Assembly: GCA_021731815.1 (NCBI GenBank)
Contig: JAKFWO010000006.1
Span: forward strand, 44,131 to 108,130
Reading direction: 5' to 3'
From: Hyphomonadaceae bacterium
GTDB taxonomy: Bacteria; Pseudomonadota; Alphaproteobacteria; Caulobacterales; Aquidulcibacteraceae
DNA: 64,000 nt
Shown here: one piece after another, positions 27,084-35,725 of the stretch
How the letters are laid out: each line of letters begins with the position of its first letter
Numbering within the stretch: the first letter of the stretch is position 1
Position numbers and translations under genes: made by a program
Notes under the pieces: generated by a model
Databases searched by the model: none
Told to the model about the DNA's origin: nothing
The model's input: the letters and a program-made list of their open reading frames with translations, nothing else

Positions 27084-28181
27084 ATGGCCCTTTTCCAGAA
27101 TTATCTGTTCAAAGAACTCGGAAAAGGCACGCTTCTTGTCGTCGCATGTCTGATTGCCGTTGCCTTGCTGACCCAGGCAGTTTCCCAATTATCGCTGATT
27201 GTGGACAGCAACCTTGGTTTCACCCAATATTCCTATGTACTGATATTGTACATACCACAGGTCGTTTCATTCGCCGTTCCGATAACTTTTTTCATTTCAA
27301 CTCTTTTTATTCTTGACCGCAAACATCTGGAGAGCGAACTGACCGTGATGCAAACCGCAGGCGTTTCACGCCGGTGGCTGGCAATTCCGGTGCTCAGACT
27401 GGCAACACTCATTGCGCTCCTGCATCTGCTCGTAAACCTTTTTGCCCAGCCGGTTGCTTTCCGGGAATTGCGCGAGCAACTTTTCGCTTCGCGCGCCAAT
27501 CTGGCGTCGGCACTGGTCAAGGACGGACAATTCAACTCGCCCGTCAACGGCCTGACCTTTTTTGCCCGACATTCTGCGCGTGGGGGCGAGCTCGAATCCG
27601 TGATCATCGACGACCGCCGCGACACAAATAATCGTGTGACATATGTTGCCGAAAGAGCGGAGATTGGACTTGTGAACGATCGCCCGCAGATCTTGCTCAG
27701 AACAGGGTCGTTTCAGGTAACCACACGATCAGGCGCTCTTCAGATCATCGGATTTGATCAGTTTTTATTTGACCTGTCGCCGTTTTTACAAGATGAGGGC
27801 GAAATTCTTTATAAGGCAACGGATCGCTTTCTGTACGAATTGCTGAATCCGGATCTTGGAAGATTCTATGACCGACAGAACGAAGACAAGTTCCGCGCCG
27901 AAGGTCACGCGCGCCTGGCGGGACCGATATTGAGCTTCGCTTTGGCCGGATTGGCGCTTTGGGCAGTTTTGGGGGGACAATTTTCCCGTCACGGATATCG
28001 ACTGCGAATATTGGTGGCAATTGGAGTGGCGGGTATTCTGCGCGTCTTCACCATCCTCACCCAGCAAATCGGGGAAGAAACGCCCGCGCTGAATTTCCTG
28101 CAATATGTTGTTCCGGTCGGGGTCACTTTGGTCACGCTTGCGAGTCTGGATCGCAAATTCCTGCGGACAAGGAGTGCATGA
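27084..28181 (+). CDS. lptF: Lipopolysaccharide export permease LptF
   Basis: A 365-residue inner-membrane permease of the LptF/LptG family, which with LptB and LptC extracts lipopolysaccharide from the inner membrane. Three membrane helices near the N-terminus (about 15-37, 52-75, 100-120) include PQVVSFAVPITFFISTLFILDRK, followed by a periplasmic beta-jellyroll (about 130-265) and three helices at the C-terminus. FxRLxxES-like SELTVMQTAGVS marks the coupling helix. LptG normally follows LptF; here the next gene is a nuclease-like lipoprotein whose ATG overlaps the lptF stop. The paralogue must be elsewhere. Base composition is slightly lower in GC than its neighbours. Confidence 0.9.
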   Translation: MALFQNYLFKELGKGTLLVVACLIAVALLTQAVSQLSLIVDSNLGFTQYSYVLILYIPQVVSFAVPITFFISTLFILDRKHLESELTVMQTAGVSRRWLAIPVLRLATLIALLHLLVNLFAQPVAFRELREQLFASRANLASALVKDGQFNSPVNGLTFFARHSARGGELESVIIDDRRDTNNRVTYVAERAEIGLVNDRPQILLRTGSFQVTTRSGALQIIGFDQFLFDLSPFLQDEGEILYKATDRFLYELLNPDLGRFYDRQNEDKFRAEGHARLAGPILSFALAGLALWAVLGGQFSRHGYRLRILVAIGVAGILRVFTILTQQIGEETPALNFLQYVVPVGVTLVTLASLDRKFLRTRSA

Positions 28182-28996
28182 AAAGGCAACCGCCAACCCC
28201 CTTCATTTTCGTGTGCGTCTTTGTGCCGGGGCTGGTTTCCCTGGCTTCGGGCTGTAGCGAGGGCACGGATCTCCGTGGCCTCGAGCCTGGCCCCCGAGGT
28301 GAAGTGCGCTCCGTGGACAGCAGCAACGCCCTGGTGCTTGACGGCGGGGTGGTTCGTCTGGCGGAAATCGAGATTCTCCCGGCCAGGGATGCCGACACCT
28401 CGCCTTCGTCACAAGAGGCCAATATTCTGCTCGGCCGAATCGCCACCGGCCAGAGAATTCGGCTCGCTTTTGGTGGTTTGCGCCAGCGCGATGACTTCAC
28501 GCTTGCCCATGTTTTTGTGCTGCGCAACGGAAAGCCCGCGGTGTGGCTCCAGGAGGAACTGACGCGCGCGGGGCTGGCGCGTGTGCGCTCCTGGCCCGAT
28601 AATCGTGCGCGCACCATGCAATTGCTGCGCATCGAGGCCGGGGCCCGTGCCGCGCGGCGCGGCATCTGGCGCGAACAGGGCTACCAGATTCACGATGCCG
28701 AAAAATTGGCCGAAGCCGGTGCCCCGCGGCCATCATCGCGCAGTTTCATATTGGTCGAGGGCATGGTCATGGCCGCCGAAGAACGAAAAGATCGCCTCTA
28801 TCTCAATTTCGGCGAAGACTGGCGAACCGATTTCACCGCCTCCGCGGCTTCCGACGCATTGGCATTATGGCCGCGGGGTGGCGCGGATCTCCTCGCGCTT
28901 CAGGGGCGACGAATCCGGCTCCGCGGCAGCCTTTATTGGCGGAATGGCCCGGCAATCGAACTCACCCATCCCGAGCAGATCGAGATTCTGAAATAG
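28178..28996 (+). CDS. Staphylococcal-nuclease-like (SNase-fold) lipoprotein
   Basis: A 272-residue predicted lipoprotein: a signal sequence ends in LASGC with Cys26. The next domain (about 40-165) resembles thermonuclease, with SSNALVLDGGVVRLAEIEIL, a GQRIRLAF strand, an AGLARVRSW segment and RAARRGIW at the end, as in SNase-fold proteins. A second beta domain follows, ending GRRIRLRGSLYWRNGPAIELTHPEQIEIL. I do not see all catalytic arginines and acids in canonical spacing, so nuclease activity is uncertain. ATG 28178 overlaps the lptF stop (ATGA), so the two are translationally coupled. Confidence 0.78.
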   Translation: MKRQPPTPFIFVCVFVPGLVSLASGCSEGTDLRGLEPGPRGEVRSVDSSNALVLDGGVVRLAEIEILPARDADTSPSSQEANILLGRIATGQRIRLAFGGLRQRDDFTLAHVFVLRNGKPAVWLQEELTRAGLARVRSWPDNRARTMQLLRIEAGARAARRGIWREQGYQIHDAEKLAEAGAPRPSSRSFILVEGMVMAAEERKDRLYLNFGEDWRTDFTASAASDALALWPRGGADLLALQGRRIRLRGSLYWRNGPAIELTHPEQIEILK

Positions 28997-29012
28997 GTGG
29001 TTCCGGCAATTC

Positions 29013-30038
29013 TCACTTTGCAGCTGCATTCTGGGCGATGGCAGCCGGGGCTGCCGGCGCATCCTTTTTCAGGAATTTGACCAGCATACGCTGGCCCACC
29101 AGCACATCGGCCGAGCGCGCATCGATCACCACTTCCACGACCCGCTCATCCACCCGTTCGGCCGGATCATCCGAGCGCAATTTGCGCGCGCCCATGACTT
29201 CGGCGATGCGCAGGACCTTGCCTTCGAATTTGAGCGCCTGGTCAGCCTCAGGCACGATCTCGACCGATTGTCCGATATGGATGGCGTTGAGGGAGCGCTC
29301 TTCCACCTCGGCGCGCACGATGCGGTTTGTGCGCGGCTGCAACTGGAACAAGGGCGTGACATTCAGCGTGGAAGCACCAACACCGGGATTGGCGAACCGC
29401 CGGACGATCCGGCCATCCGCGGGTGCGCGCACCACATGCTGTTCGACCTCATAGCCGGATTCCGCGAGCCTCGCACGAATGGAGCCAAGCGTTGCCCGCT
29501 GGGCCGCGAGATTGGCCTGGCCGCGCGCCACAGCGTCCGTCGCTTCATCGAGCCGCTGGGCCGCGACGATATTGCCCGATGCCAGCGCTGAAAGGCGCGT
29601 GGATTCGCGTTTGGCGGTCGCGAGCTGGATTTCCAGCAGCGGGATCTGCGCTTCCGCCTGGCGCAGCTCTGCGGCCACCCGGTCACGGGCCAGACGCGCT
29701 TCCTCGTCCTCCTGGCGGGCCAGCACCTGACCCTTCTTCACCTCATCGCCTTCCTGGACGAACACTTCGCGAATGATCCCGCCACGCCGCGAAGCGACAT
29801 CCACCAGCCCGCCTTCAATATCCACCTTGCCCGATGACACTGCGGCATAGGGCGTTTCGGGAACCGGTGCCGCAGCGACTTCCTTGCCATCCTTACCCTT
29901 GGCTCCGGCCTTGGCGGTGTCGGCTTCCGCCTCCTTTTTCCCGCCACTACAGGCCGCGACCAACACAGCGGCGGCGAGCGCGAGACCATGAAGCGAGGCG
30001 CGCATCAGGGCGGAAGATTGGTTGGGGGTTCCACGCAT
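29013..30038 (-). CDS. HlyD-like periplasmic adaptor lipoprotein
   Basis: A 341-residue membrane-fusion protein anchored as a lipoprotein (VLVAAC, Cys30). It shows the usual order: a beta/lipoyl half with GGIIREVFVQEGDEVKKGQVLA near 85, an alpha-helical hairpin (about 115-200, rich in Ala, Arg, Glu), the second lipoyl half with APADGRIVRRFANPGV, and a beta-barrel part. It would link the inner-membrane ABC transporter encoded next to it to an outer-membrane channel, in the manner of DevB. The three genes run permease-ATPase-adaptor on the minus strand. No TolC-like gene is adjacent. A second start at 30005 is possible. Confidence 0.88.
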   Translation of the reverse strand: MRGTPNQSSALMRASLHGLALAAAVLVAACSGGKKEAEADTAKAGAKGKDGKEVAAAPVPETPYAAVSSGKVDIEGGLVDVASRRGGIIREVFVQEGDEVKKGQVLARQEDEEARLARDRVAAELRQAEAQIPLLEIQLATAKRESTRLSALASGNIVAAQRLDEATDAVARGQANLAAQRATLGSIRARLAESGYEVEQHVVRAPADGRIVRRFANPGVGASTLNVTPLFQLQPRTNRIVRAEVEERSLNAIHIGQSVEIVPEADQALKFEGKVLRIAEVMGARKLRSDDPAERVDERVVEVVIDARSADVLVGQRMLVKFLKKDAPAAPAAIAQNAAAK

Positions 30039-30089
30039 TTGGATATTCCTGGAAGTTACATCGGGTTCGGAGGAGAAATATTCGTGAAC

Positions 30090-30800
30090 TCAGTGAAAGC
30101 CGGAAAAGCTTGCCGGATCCGCATTGGCCGACAGGATCTGTCCGTCCTCGATGGTAATGATGCGGTCGGCATAGCTCGCCAGTCGGATGTCATGCGTCAC
30201 GCACAAGACGCTCGCCCCCTGGCTCTTGGCCGAACGTCGCAACAAGGCCATGACATTCTGACCATTGACACCGTCAAGTGCCGAGGTCGGCTCGTCGGCG
30301 AAAATCAGCTTCGGGTTTTTGGCGAGTGCCCGTGCAATCGCCACCCTCTGCTTCTCGCCGCCCGACAATTCCGAAGGCTTTTGGCGCAGGCGATTGCCAA
30401 GCCCGACTTCATCGAGGGTGGCCTCGGCGCGCTTTGTCGCTTCACGCGCGCTCAGGCCGGCATAACGCAATACTGTCGATACCTGCTTGCGGGCATTGAG
30501 CGCACCGAACAGGTTGAAGCCCTGAAAGATGAAGCCGCAATGGTCGAGCCGGAAGCGGTCGATCTGCCCCTTGCGCATCTTCCAGAGATTCTGGCCCAGC
30601 GCCTGGACTTCGCCTGTATCGGGCTGGAGCAGGCCGGAAATCGCCGCGAGCAGCGTCGATTTGCCGGAACCCGAGGGCCCCATGACCAGCGCGATCTCGC
30701 CCTCGGCCACCGAGAGATCCACCCCCTGGAGCACCGGCGTGCGGACCTTGCCCGTCCTGAAGGTCTTGACGAGCGCTTTTGCTTCAATCGCATTGGTCAT
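30090..30800 (-). CDS. ABC transporter ATP-binding subunit (DevA/LolD/MacB-type)
   Basis: A 236-residue ATPase of the lipoprotein-release/macrolide-exporter class. Walker A MGPSGSGKSTLL is near residue 40, the Q-loop FIFQGFNLFG near 90, signature LSGGEKQRVAIARAL near 143-157, Walker B LIFADEPTSAL near 166 and the switch His in CVTHD near 199. It pairs with the permease, whose stop it overlaps by ATGA at 30797-30800, and with the adaptor behind it, giving a complete type VII ABC export module of the DevBCA kind. Confidence 0.93.
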   Translation of the reverse strand: MTNAIEAKALVKTFRTGKVRTPVLQGVDLSVAEGEIALVMGPSGSGKSTLLAAISGLLQPDTGEVQALGQNLWKMRKGQIDRFRLDHCGFIFQGFNLFGALNARKQVSTVLRYAGLSAREATKRAEATLDEVGLGNRLRQKPSELSGGEKQRVAIARALAKNPKLIFADEPTSALDGVNGQNVMALLRRSAKSQGASVLCVTHDIRLASYADRIITIEDGQILSANADPASFSGFH

Positions 30801-31957
30801 CGCAACAGATCCGCCGGTTGGGATTTCTTGAGGACGCCAAGGGAAAACACGCCCGAAATCAGGGAAATGATCATCAGGAGGATCCCCGCGCCGATGATCC
30901 ATTGTGGCTGGAAGGTGAGCGGCACGCCCCAGGCCGTGGCGAGGAGCTTGATCAGAAAGGTCAGCAATGCCGTCAACCCAAGCCCCGCAATCCCCACCCA
31001 GAACGACAATTCCATCACCACGAGCCGCAGGGAGCCCATGGACACACCCAGCGCCCGCAGGCTGGCAAATTCCTTGATATTGGCAAGGATCGCCCCCTGC
31101 AGGGTCTGGAAGGTGATGATCACCCCGATGAACAGGCCGAGCACCACCGAAAAGCCGAGCATGATGGAGATCAGCCCTTCGCGCATGAAGGCGTCGAGTG
31201 TGGCACGCGCCAGTTCCGAGCGCGTCCATGCCTTGTATTGGTCCTTGCCCAGTGCATTGAGATCGTCACGCACCTGCTCGGCACGTGCGGGATCCTTGAT
31301 CCGCACCATGATTGGCCCGAGGCGCCCGGAATTGGCGCGGCCCATTGCGCGCAGGGTCTGGCGCGACATGATGATGCCGGGATTGTCGAAATTGGGATAG
31401 CCTTCGATCACCTCGGCGACCCGCACGGTACGGCTGTTGAACACGGCCGTATCGCCCTTCTTAACACCCAGCTGGCGCAAGGCGGTGCGATCGACCACGA
31501 TATTGAAGGGCGTGGCCAAAGCCAGACGCACTGTTTCGTTGAAATCGGTCGGCAGGGTCACGGCATTGGGGATGGGGTCGATCACCGACACCTGAACCTG
31601 CGTCGGTTCCTTCTTGCCCGGACCGAAAAACTGCCCCCAATCGCCATCGAGATCGCGGGCCTCGACAACCTCCGGATGGAGATAGACCAGCGGAAGAATC
31701 CGTTCGGGAATGCCGCCCGAATTGTTGAGGGTCTTGGCCTGGGGCGGCAAGACCATGATATCGGCGCGCGAGCGGTCGATGGTCGCCGTATAGGCCCCGA
31801 TAAGCCCGACAAACAGGCCAGACAGCGACAGAATGAGCACGCCCGCGCAGGCCAGCGCCACCATGGCCGCCATATAACGGCGCCATTCATAGAGCAAAGT
31901 GGAGAGCGCAAGGCTCATGAGAATAACCCGTTTCTGCGCCCGCGGGGGGGCAGTCAT
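30797..31957 (-). CDS. ABC exporter permease, DevC/FtsX-like
   Basis: A 386-residue inner-membrane permease of the MacB/FtsX superfamily. It has an N-terminal helix (about 30-55), a large periplasmic domain (about 55-250) and three C-terminal helices (about 262-285, 310-335, 348-372), the usual four-helix layout; the stretch IKEFASLRALGVSMGSLR is the cytoplasmic contact with the ATPase. The DevC type usually drives export of glycolipid or another hydrophobic compound; the cargo here is unknown. A perfect 18-bp palindrome lies nine bases ahead of ATG 31957, suggesting tight repression of this operon. No ribosome site precedes that ATG; ATG 31918 is an alternative. Confidence 0.88.
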   Translation of the reverse strand: MTAPPRAQKRVILMSLALSTLLYEWRRYMAAMVALACAGVLILSLSGLFVGLIGAYTATIDRSRADIMVLPPQAKTLNNSGGIPERILPLVYLHPEVVEARDLDGDWGQFFGPGKKEPTQVQVSVIDPIPNAVTLPTDFNETVRLALATPFNIVVDRTALRQLGVKKGDTAVFNSRTVRVAEVIEGYPNFDNPGIIMSRQTLRAMGRANSGRLGPIMVRIKDPARAEQVRDDLNALGKDQYKAWTRSELARATLDAFMREGLISIMLGFSVVLGLFIGVIITFQTLQGAILANIKEFASLRALGVSMGSLRLVVMELSFWVGIAGLGLTALLTFLIKLLATAWGVPLTFQPQWIIGAGILLMIISLISGVFSLGVLKKSQPADLLR

Positions 31958-31965
31958 ATTGTTTA

Positions 31966-31983
31966 TCGCTAATCGATTAGCGA
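31966..31983. promoter_or_regulatory. 18-bp perfect palindrome, probable operator of the ABC exporter operon
   Basis: TCGCTAATCGATTAGCGA is a perfect inverted repeat and is followed at 31987 by a further partial copy (TCGATTA). It lies nine bases before the start codon of the minus-strand permease gene, where a bound dimer would block transcription or initiation. Symmetry and length suit a TetR-like or MarR-like dimer; no such regulator gene is in the window. Confidence 0.65.
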
Positions 31984-32247
31984 CTTTCGATTAAAGGCGC
32001 AAGCTTTTTTCCCCGAACGAACCGAAATAAATTCGGGGCGGCAGAGTCATCGCGAATCCGGTTCGGGACGGTTCCCGAAACCGGCATCGGGAAGCCCTCA
32101 TGCCCGGCGCTTGAGGCGCAGGCTTCAGTACAGGCTGGATCCATATTTGCCGAATGCAGAAAATCCCGCATCCCGGAGCCCGACAGCTTGCGCGAGGTCC
32201 CCTGGCAGGCTATCTCCCGCGGCTCGACAAAACCCGACCTTCTGCGC

Positions 32248-32337
32248 GGACAGGTGGCTGAGTGGTCGAAAGCACCGCACTCGAAATGCGGCGTACTCGC
32301 AAGGGTACCGGGGGTTCGAATCCCTCTCTGTCCGCCA
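32248..32337 (+). tRNA. tRNA-Ser (anticodon CGA)
   Basis: A 90-base class II tRNA with encoded CCA. The acceptor stem GGACAGG pairs with TCTGTCC, the anticodon stem CCGCA/TGCGG encloses CTCGAAA with CGA at 32282-32284, a long variable arm (GCGTACTCGCAAGGGTACC) follows, and the T arm is GGGGGTTCGAATCCCTC. It reads serine codon TCG. Confidence 0.96.
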
Positions 32338-32699
32338 TTATCCTGTCGCAAACTCCAAAACCTGTGCCTCCGCATAAATCTTGCTGGCTTTCACGGGCAG
32401 GACGCACCGAAGTTCGGCTTTTGCCGGGAGCAGGCGGGAAAATGAGGCGCGGTTCCTTGTCGACGCAATACTGATCTGCATCACCAATTGGATCCGGGTG
32501 CAGGACTTTCCGCGGCCATGCGCTTCTTCTTCGACCGCCCGGAATCGGGGCAATCTGGTACACGAGGCCAGAACCCGTGTCGGGAAGTGCAGGTCCCAAA
32601 CCGCCACGGACGCCTTTCGCTTTCGGATTTGCCGTGCGCGCCGTTTTGCTCGATACGTCAATATAGCTGCGTTCATTCTCTCTCTTCGAGGTATTCCCA
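32338..32699. other. 362-bp region between tRNA-Ser and aroQ, no gene recognised
   Basis: I found no coding-like frame, no tRNA and no strong terminator. The end of the stretch holds the aroQ ribosome site (GAGG at about nine bases before ATG 32700) and presumably its promoter. Frames that read back into the tRNA are artefacts. Confidence 0.5.
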
Positions 32700-33155
32700 A
32701 TGGTGCCCGTCGAAAAGCCGGTCTTTATCCTGAACGGACCCAATCTCAACCTTTTGGGAGAGCGCGAGCCGGAAATCTATGGCTCCGAAATGCTCGCCGA
32801 TATCGGGGCGCGCTGCGCAACCCGGGCCTCGGCACTCGGCCTGCGTACCGAATTTCGGCAGAGCAATCATGAGGGTGTCCTGATCGACTGGATCCAGGAA
32901 TCCCGTAATGCCGCTTCCGCTCTCCTCCTCAATGCCGGGGGGCTAACCCATAGTTCGATCGCGATTTTGGATGCCCTGCGCGTTCTCACCATTCCGGTGA
33001 TCGAGGTGCATCTTTCAAACCCGGCCCGGCGGGAGCCCTTTCGCCATGCTTCCTTTCCCTCGCTGGCGGCGAACGGGATTATCGCGGGCTTCGGGGCCAT
33101 GAGTTATGAGCTGGCGCTGGAGGCCGCTTCCCGGTTCATCGCGCGCGCGAAATGA
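32700..33155 (+). CDS. aroQ: 3-dehydroquinate dehydratase, type II
   Basis: A 151-residue dehydratase of the shikimate pathway, which turns 3-dehydroquinate into 3-dehydroshikimate. [20 protein letters not shown] at 9-28 carries the conserved Asn, Arg and Tyr, [14 protein letters not shown] the second block, [17 protein letters not shown] the third and [20 protein letters not shown] the catalytic His/Arg region. Type II enzymes are dodecamers. The usual neighbours accB and accC are not present; the next genes, pabC and pabB on the opposite strand, also use shikimate-pathway product chorismate. Confidence 0.95.
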   Translation: MVPVEKPVFILNGPNLNLLGEREPEIYGSEMLADIGARCATRASALGLRTEFRQSNHEGVLIDWIQESRNAASALLLNAGGLTHSSIAILDALRVLTIPVIEVHLSNPARREPFRHASFPSLAANGIIAGFGAMSYELALEAASRFIARAK

Positions 33156-33199
33156 AGAATCACACCCTGTATTGATTCCGGATCCAGGGTCTCTGATAA

Positions 33200-34021
33200 T
33201 CACGTATTGAATTTGGCCAGCGCCTGCCCGAGCCGGAATGACAGCGGCGCGAGCGTTTGCCCGTCCAGTTCCGACACCGCGCGCATGCCGGCAATAGCAT
33301 TGGTCAGGACGATCGTTTCAGCCTTCCGCAGCATTTCCCGGCTGACAGAAGCCTCGACCACGGGCCAGCCTGCGAAGCGGTCCATCGCCAATATCCGGGC
33401 GCGGGTGATGCCGGGCAAGGCACCCTCCTCCACGGGCGGTGTAATCCAGCATTCGTCCAGGGCCACAAACACATTGGCGGCACTCGCGCAGACCAGCCCA
33501 CCCGTCGCGTTGAACAACAGGCCCTCATCGGCACCGCGCGCCAAGGCGCTTCGCAAGGCGGCGACATGTGCCAGTCGCTCGCCCGTCTTGATTCTTGTGA
33601 GCGGGCCGGGTGCCGGTGCGGGGATATCCGTCGATGCAAGGCTCGGGCGGGGCGGAAGCACGGGGAGCGGAAATGCCCGCAGAAAGATACCGGGCGCACG
33701 TATCGCGGGCGGGGCGAGACCGCGCGGTCCGGGTCCGCCGGTGATCGTCCAGCGCAGAATTGCGTCTGCATAGCCGGGCACCGCACATAATTCCCGTGCC
33801 GCCGCATTCATCTGCGCACCGGTTTCGCGCGGCAGCGGCAGGCCGAGTGTCACAAGCCCCAGCTCAAGCCGCGCCCGATGCTGCTCCAGAAACCTTATTT
33901 CGTTGTTCCGCCAGAGCATGGTCTCAAACACATTTTCCCCGAGCCACAGGCCGCGATCATCCGGGTCGAGCCGGAGATCCGCGAGCCGGATGATTTCGCC
34001 ATTCCGCCAGATCAGGGTCAT
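33200..34021 (-). CDS. pabC: 4-amino-4-deoxychorismate lyase (class IV aminotransferase fold)
   Basis: A 273-residue pyridoxal-phosphate enzyme of fold type IV. Conserved features are LGENVFETMLWRNNEIRFLEQH near 27-48, the PLP-binding lysine in LTRIKTGERLAHVAALR near 140-155, EGLLFNATGGLVCASAANVF near 167, and LPGITRARIL near 207. Proteins like this are also branched-chain or D-amino-acid aminotransferases, but the adjacent pabB decides the call: it should release pyruvate from aminodeoxychorismate to give 4-aminobenzoate for folate. ATG 34021 overlaps the pabB stop (34018). Confidence 0.85.
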   Translation of the reverse strand: MTLIWRNGEIIRLADLRLDPDDRGLWLGENVFETMLWRNNEIRFLEQHRARLELGLVTLGLPLPRETGAQMNAAARELCAVPGYADAILRWTITGGPGPRGLAPPAIRAPGIFLRAFPLPVLPPRPSLASTDIPAPAPGPLTRIKTGERLAHVAALRSALARGADEGLLFNATGGLVCASAANVFVALDECWITPPVEEGALPGITRARILAMDRFAGWPVVEASVSREMLRKAETIVLTNAIAGMRAVSELDGQTLAPLSFRLGQALAKFNT

Positions 34022-35457
34022 GGGCGCCGCATGCGGCGCGCCGTTCTGGCCCTGACCGCCCCGGCAATCATCTGCATCTTGGCCTCAATCTCCGATTTTT
34101 CGGCAATTGGATCGGAGAGGATCGTAATCCCTGCACCCGCAAATGCATTTCCGCGCCACGAACTGCTGCGGCGGTGAAAAGTCAGCACCAGGCTGCGGAT
34201 CAGCACGCTCGCGATCAATTCGCCGCGCCCATCAGTACGAAACAGGGTCCCGCACCAGGGTCCGCGCCGATATCTTTCATGGCGGGCGATCGCCTTCAGG
34301 GCGGCGGGTTTCGGCGCTCCCGTGACCGAGCCCGGCGGAAAACATGCCGCCATCAGCTCAGCCGGACCATTACCGGGCGCGAGTGTCGCCTCGATGCGCG
34401 ACACCAGATGATGCACATTGGGCAATGTCCGCAGCCCAAACATTTCCGGTACGGCGACGCTGCCGATCCGCGCCACGCGCGAAAAATCATTGCGCATCAG
34501 ATCCACAATCATCCGGTTCTCGGCCCGGTCCTTTTCGCTGGCGACGAGGGCTTCCGCCACATGACGATCGTGACCGGCTTCCGCGGCACGCCGGGCCGTC
34601 CCCTTGATCGGCAATGCATGGGCCCGGATGCTTCCGTCGGCCGCGCGCGCGGTCGCGAGGAACAATTCGGGGGAATTGGAAATCAGGACATCTTTCCTGA
34701 GCCGCAGCAAGGCCGAATGCCCCGCCGGGCTCGCTTCGACAAGACGGCGGAACAATGCAAAGGGCTGATCGCGTGGATGAAGCCGCACACGCCAGGGCCA
34801 GGCGAGATTGGCCTGAAACAAATCGCCGCGGGCAATCTCGCGCCGCAGCCCCTCGACCATGCGTGCATAACCGCCCCGTGGCGGTATCGGCGCAATTGAT
34901 CCCGCCGGCAATCCCGCCGGAACCGGGCGTGGGGATAGGGAAGCGCGCTTCAGCTCCGTCAGCAACGCCCGGGCCCTGCGGCGAGCACGCCCGGCATCCT
35001 GCCCACTGCGACCAGGGCCGAAACTGGTGATCCGCGCGATCCCGTCCTGCCAGTCGAGGAAGAGGTCGTAGAGCAGCAGGACACCGTCCGGAAAGGAGCG
35101 CCGAATGCGGTCGCGGCGCGGAAATGGTTCAAACCACGCACCGGCCTCAAAGCCCAGAATCCCGATGATCGGGGACAAAGGCCCGGTTTCGGGTTCTTGC
35201 CCGCTGATTCGCTGCGCATCTGCCGTCAGCCTTTCCCAAATCCGGAGAAAGGAGGTTACATCATTACCCGGGCGCAGGATTTCCACCTGCACCGGGCGCA
35301 AGGCCACCCGCCATCCGCCATCGGTGCCTGGCTGAAGGAAGAAAAAGGGCTCGCGCGCCAGCCGCCCGAAGGCGTCCCACGGATCGGGCAAATCTATGGT
35401 CAACCGGCAAGATTTGCCCGCATTGCGAGGTTCCTGCCGATAGTCATCACCGGCCAT
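34018..35457 (-). CDS. pabB: Aminodeoxychorismate synthase component I
   Basis: A 479-residue chorismate-binding enzyme that aminates chorismate with ammonia from a glutaminase partner, giving 4-amino-4-deoxychorismate. The C-terminal domain shows ALPIKGTARR, where Lys is the residue that separates PabB from anthranilate synthase (Ala), then ENRMIVDLMRNDFSRV and FPPGSVTGAPKPAAL. The N-terminal region is shorter and divergent. The glutaminase gene (pabA) is not in this window. The overlapped pabC completes synthesis of 4-aminobenzoate. Start ATG 35457. Confidence 0.92.
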   Translation of the reverse strand: MAGDDYRQEPRNAGKSCRLTIDLPDPWDAFGRLAREPFFFLQPGTDGGWRVALRPVQVEILRPGNDVTSFLRIWERLTADAQRISGQEPETGPLSPIIGILGFEAGAWFEPFPRRDRIRRSFPDGVLLLYDLFLDWQDGIARITSFGPGRSGQDAGRARRRARALLTELKRASLSPRPVPAGLPAGSIAPIPPRGGYARMVEGLRREIARGDLFQANLAWPWRVRLHPRDQPFALFRRLVEASPAGHSALLRLRKDVLISNSPELFLATARAADGSIRAHALPIKGTARRAAEAGHDRHVAEALVASEKDRAENRMIVDLMRNDFSRVARIGSVAVPEMFGLRTLPNVHHLVSRIEATLAPGNGPAELMAACFPPGSVTGAPKPAALKAIARHERYRRGPWCGTLFRTDGRGELIASVLIRSLVLTFHRRSSSWRGNAFAGAGITILSDPIAEKSEIEAKMQMIAGAVRARTARRMRRP

Positions 35458-35644
35458 CGGCGCTCCACCGGCAATTGCCTGCGGCCATGTGATCAGTCTC
35501 CGGCATGCGCCCGAACGATAATGCCGGCCGCGTGGGCGTCAAGCCGCAAGGATTGGAGGACAGGGCGCGATTGCCGGGATCCACGATCCCGGTTTACAGT
35601 ACAAGCCACTGATTCAAAATAATGTTGATGGTCAATTATGTAAG

Positions 35645-35659
35645 TTAACCAAATCTTAA
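35645..35659. promoter_or_regulatory. CtrA-type binding site (TTAA-N7-TTAA)
   Basis: TTAA at 35645-35648, seven bases, then TTAA at 35656-35659 match the full CtrA consensus spacing exactly, in a window of otherwise high GC content. It lies about 65-80 bases upstream of the predicted start of the small RNA and about 190 bases from the pabB start on the other strand, so it could serve either. Confidence 0.6.
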
Positions 35660-35690
35660 TCCATGAATGCGCTTTTTCTGCACGATCCCT

Positions 35691-35719
35691 CTCGACGCGT
35701 CTGCTGAAACATGTATGAT
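35691..35719 (+). promoter_or_regulatory. Sigma70-like promoter ahead of the small RNA
   Basis: CTCGAC (35691-35696) and TATGAT (35714-35719) are 17 bases apart, the ideal spacing, and resemble the alphaproteobacterial -35 (CTTGAC) and -10 elements. Transcription would begin near 35725-35727, just at the first stem of the candidate RNA. Confidence 0.6.
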
Positions 35720-35725
35720 GAATTT

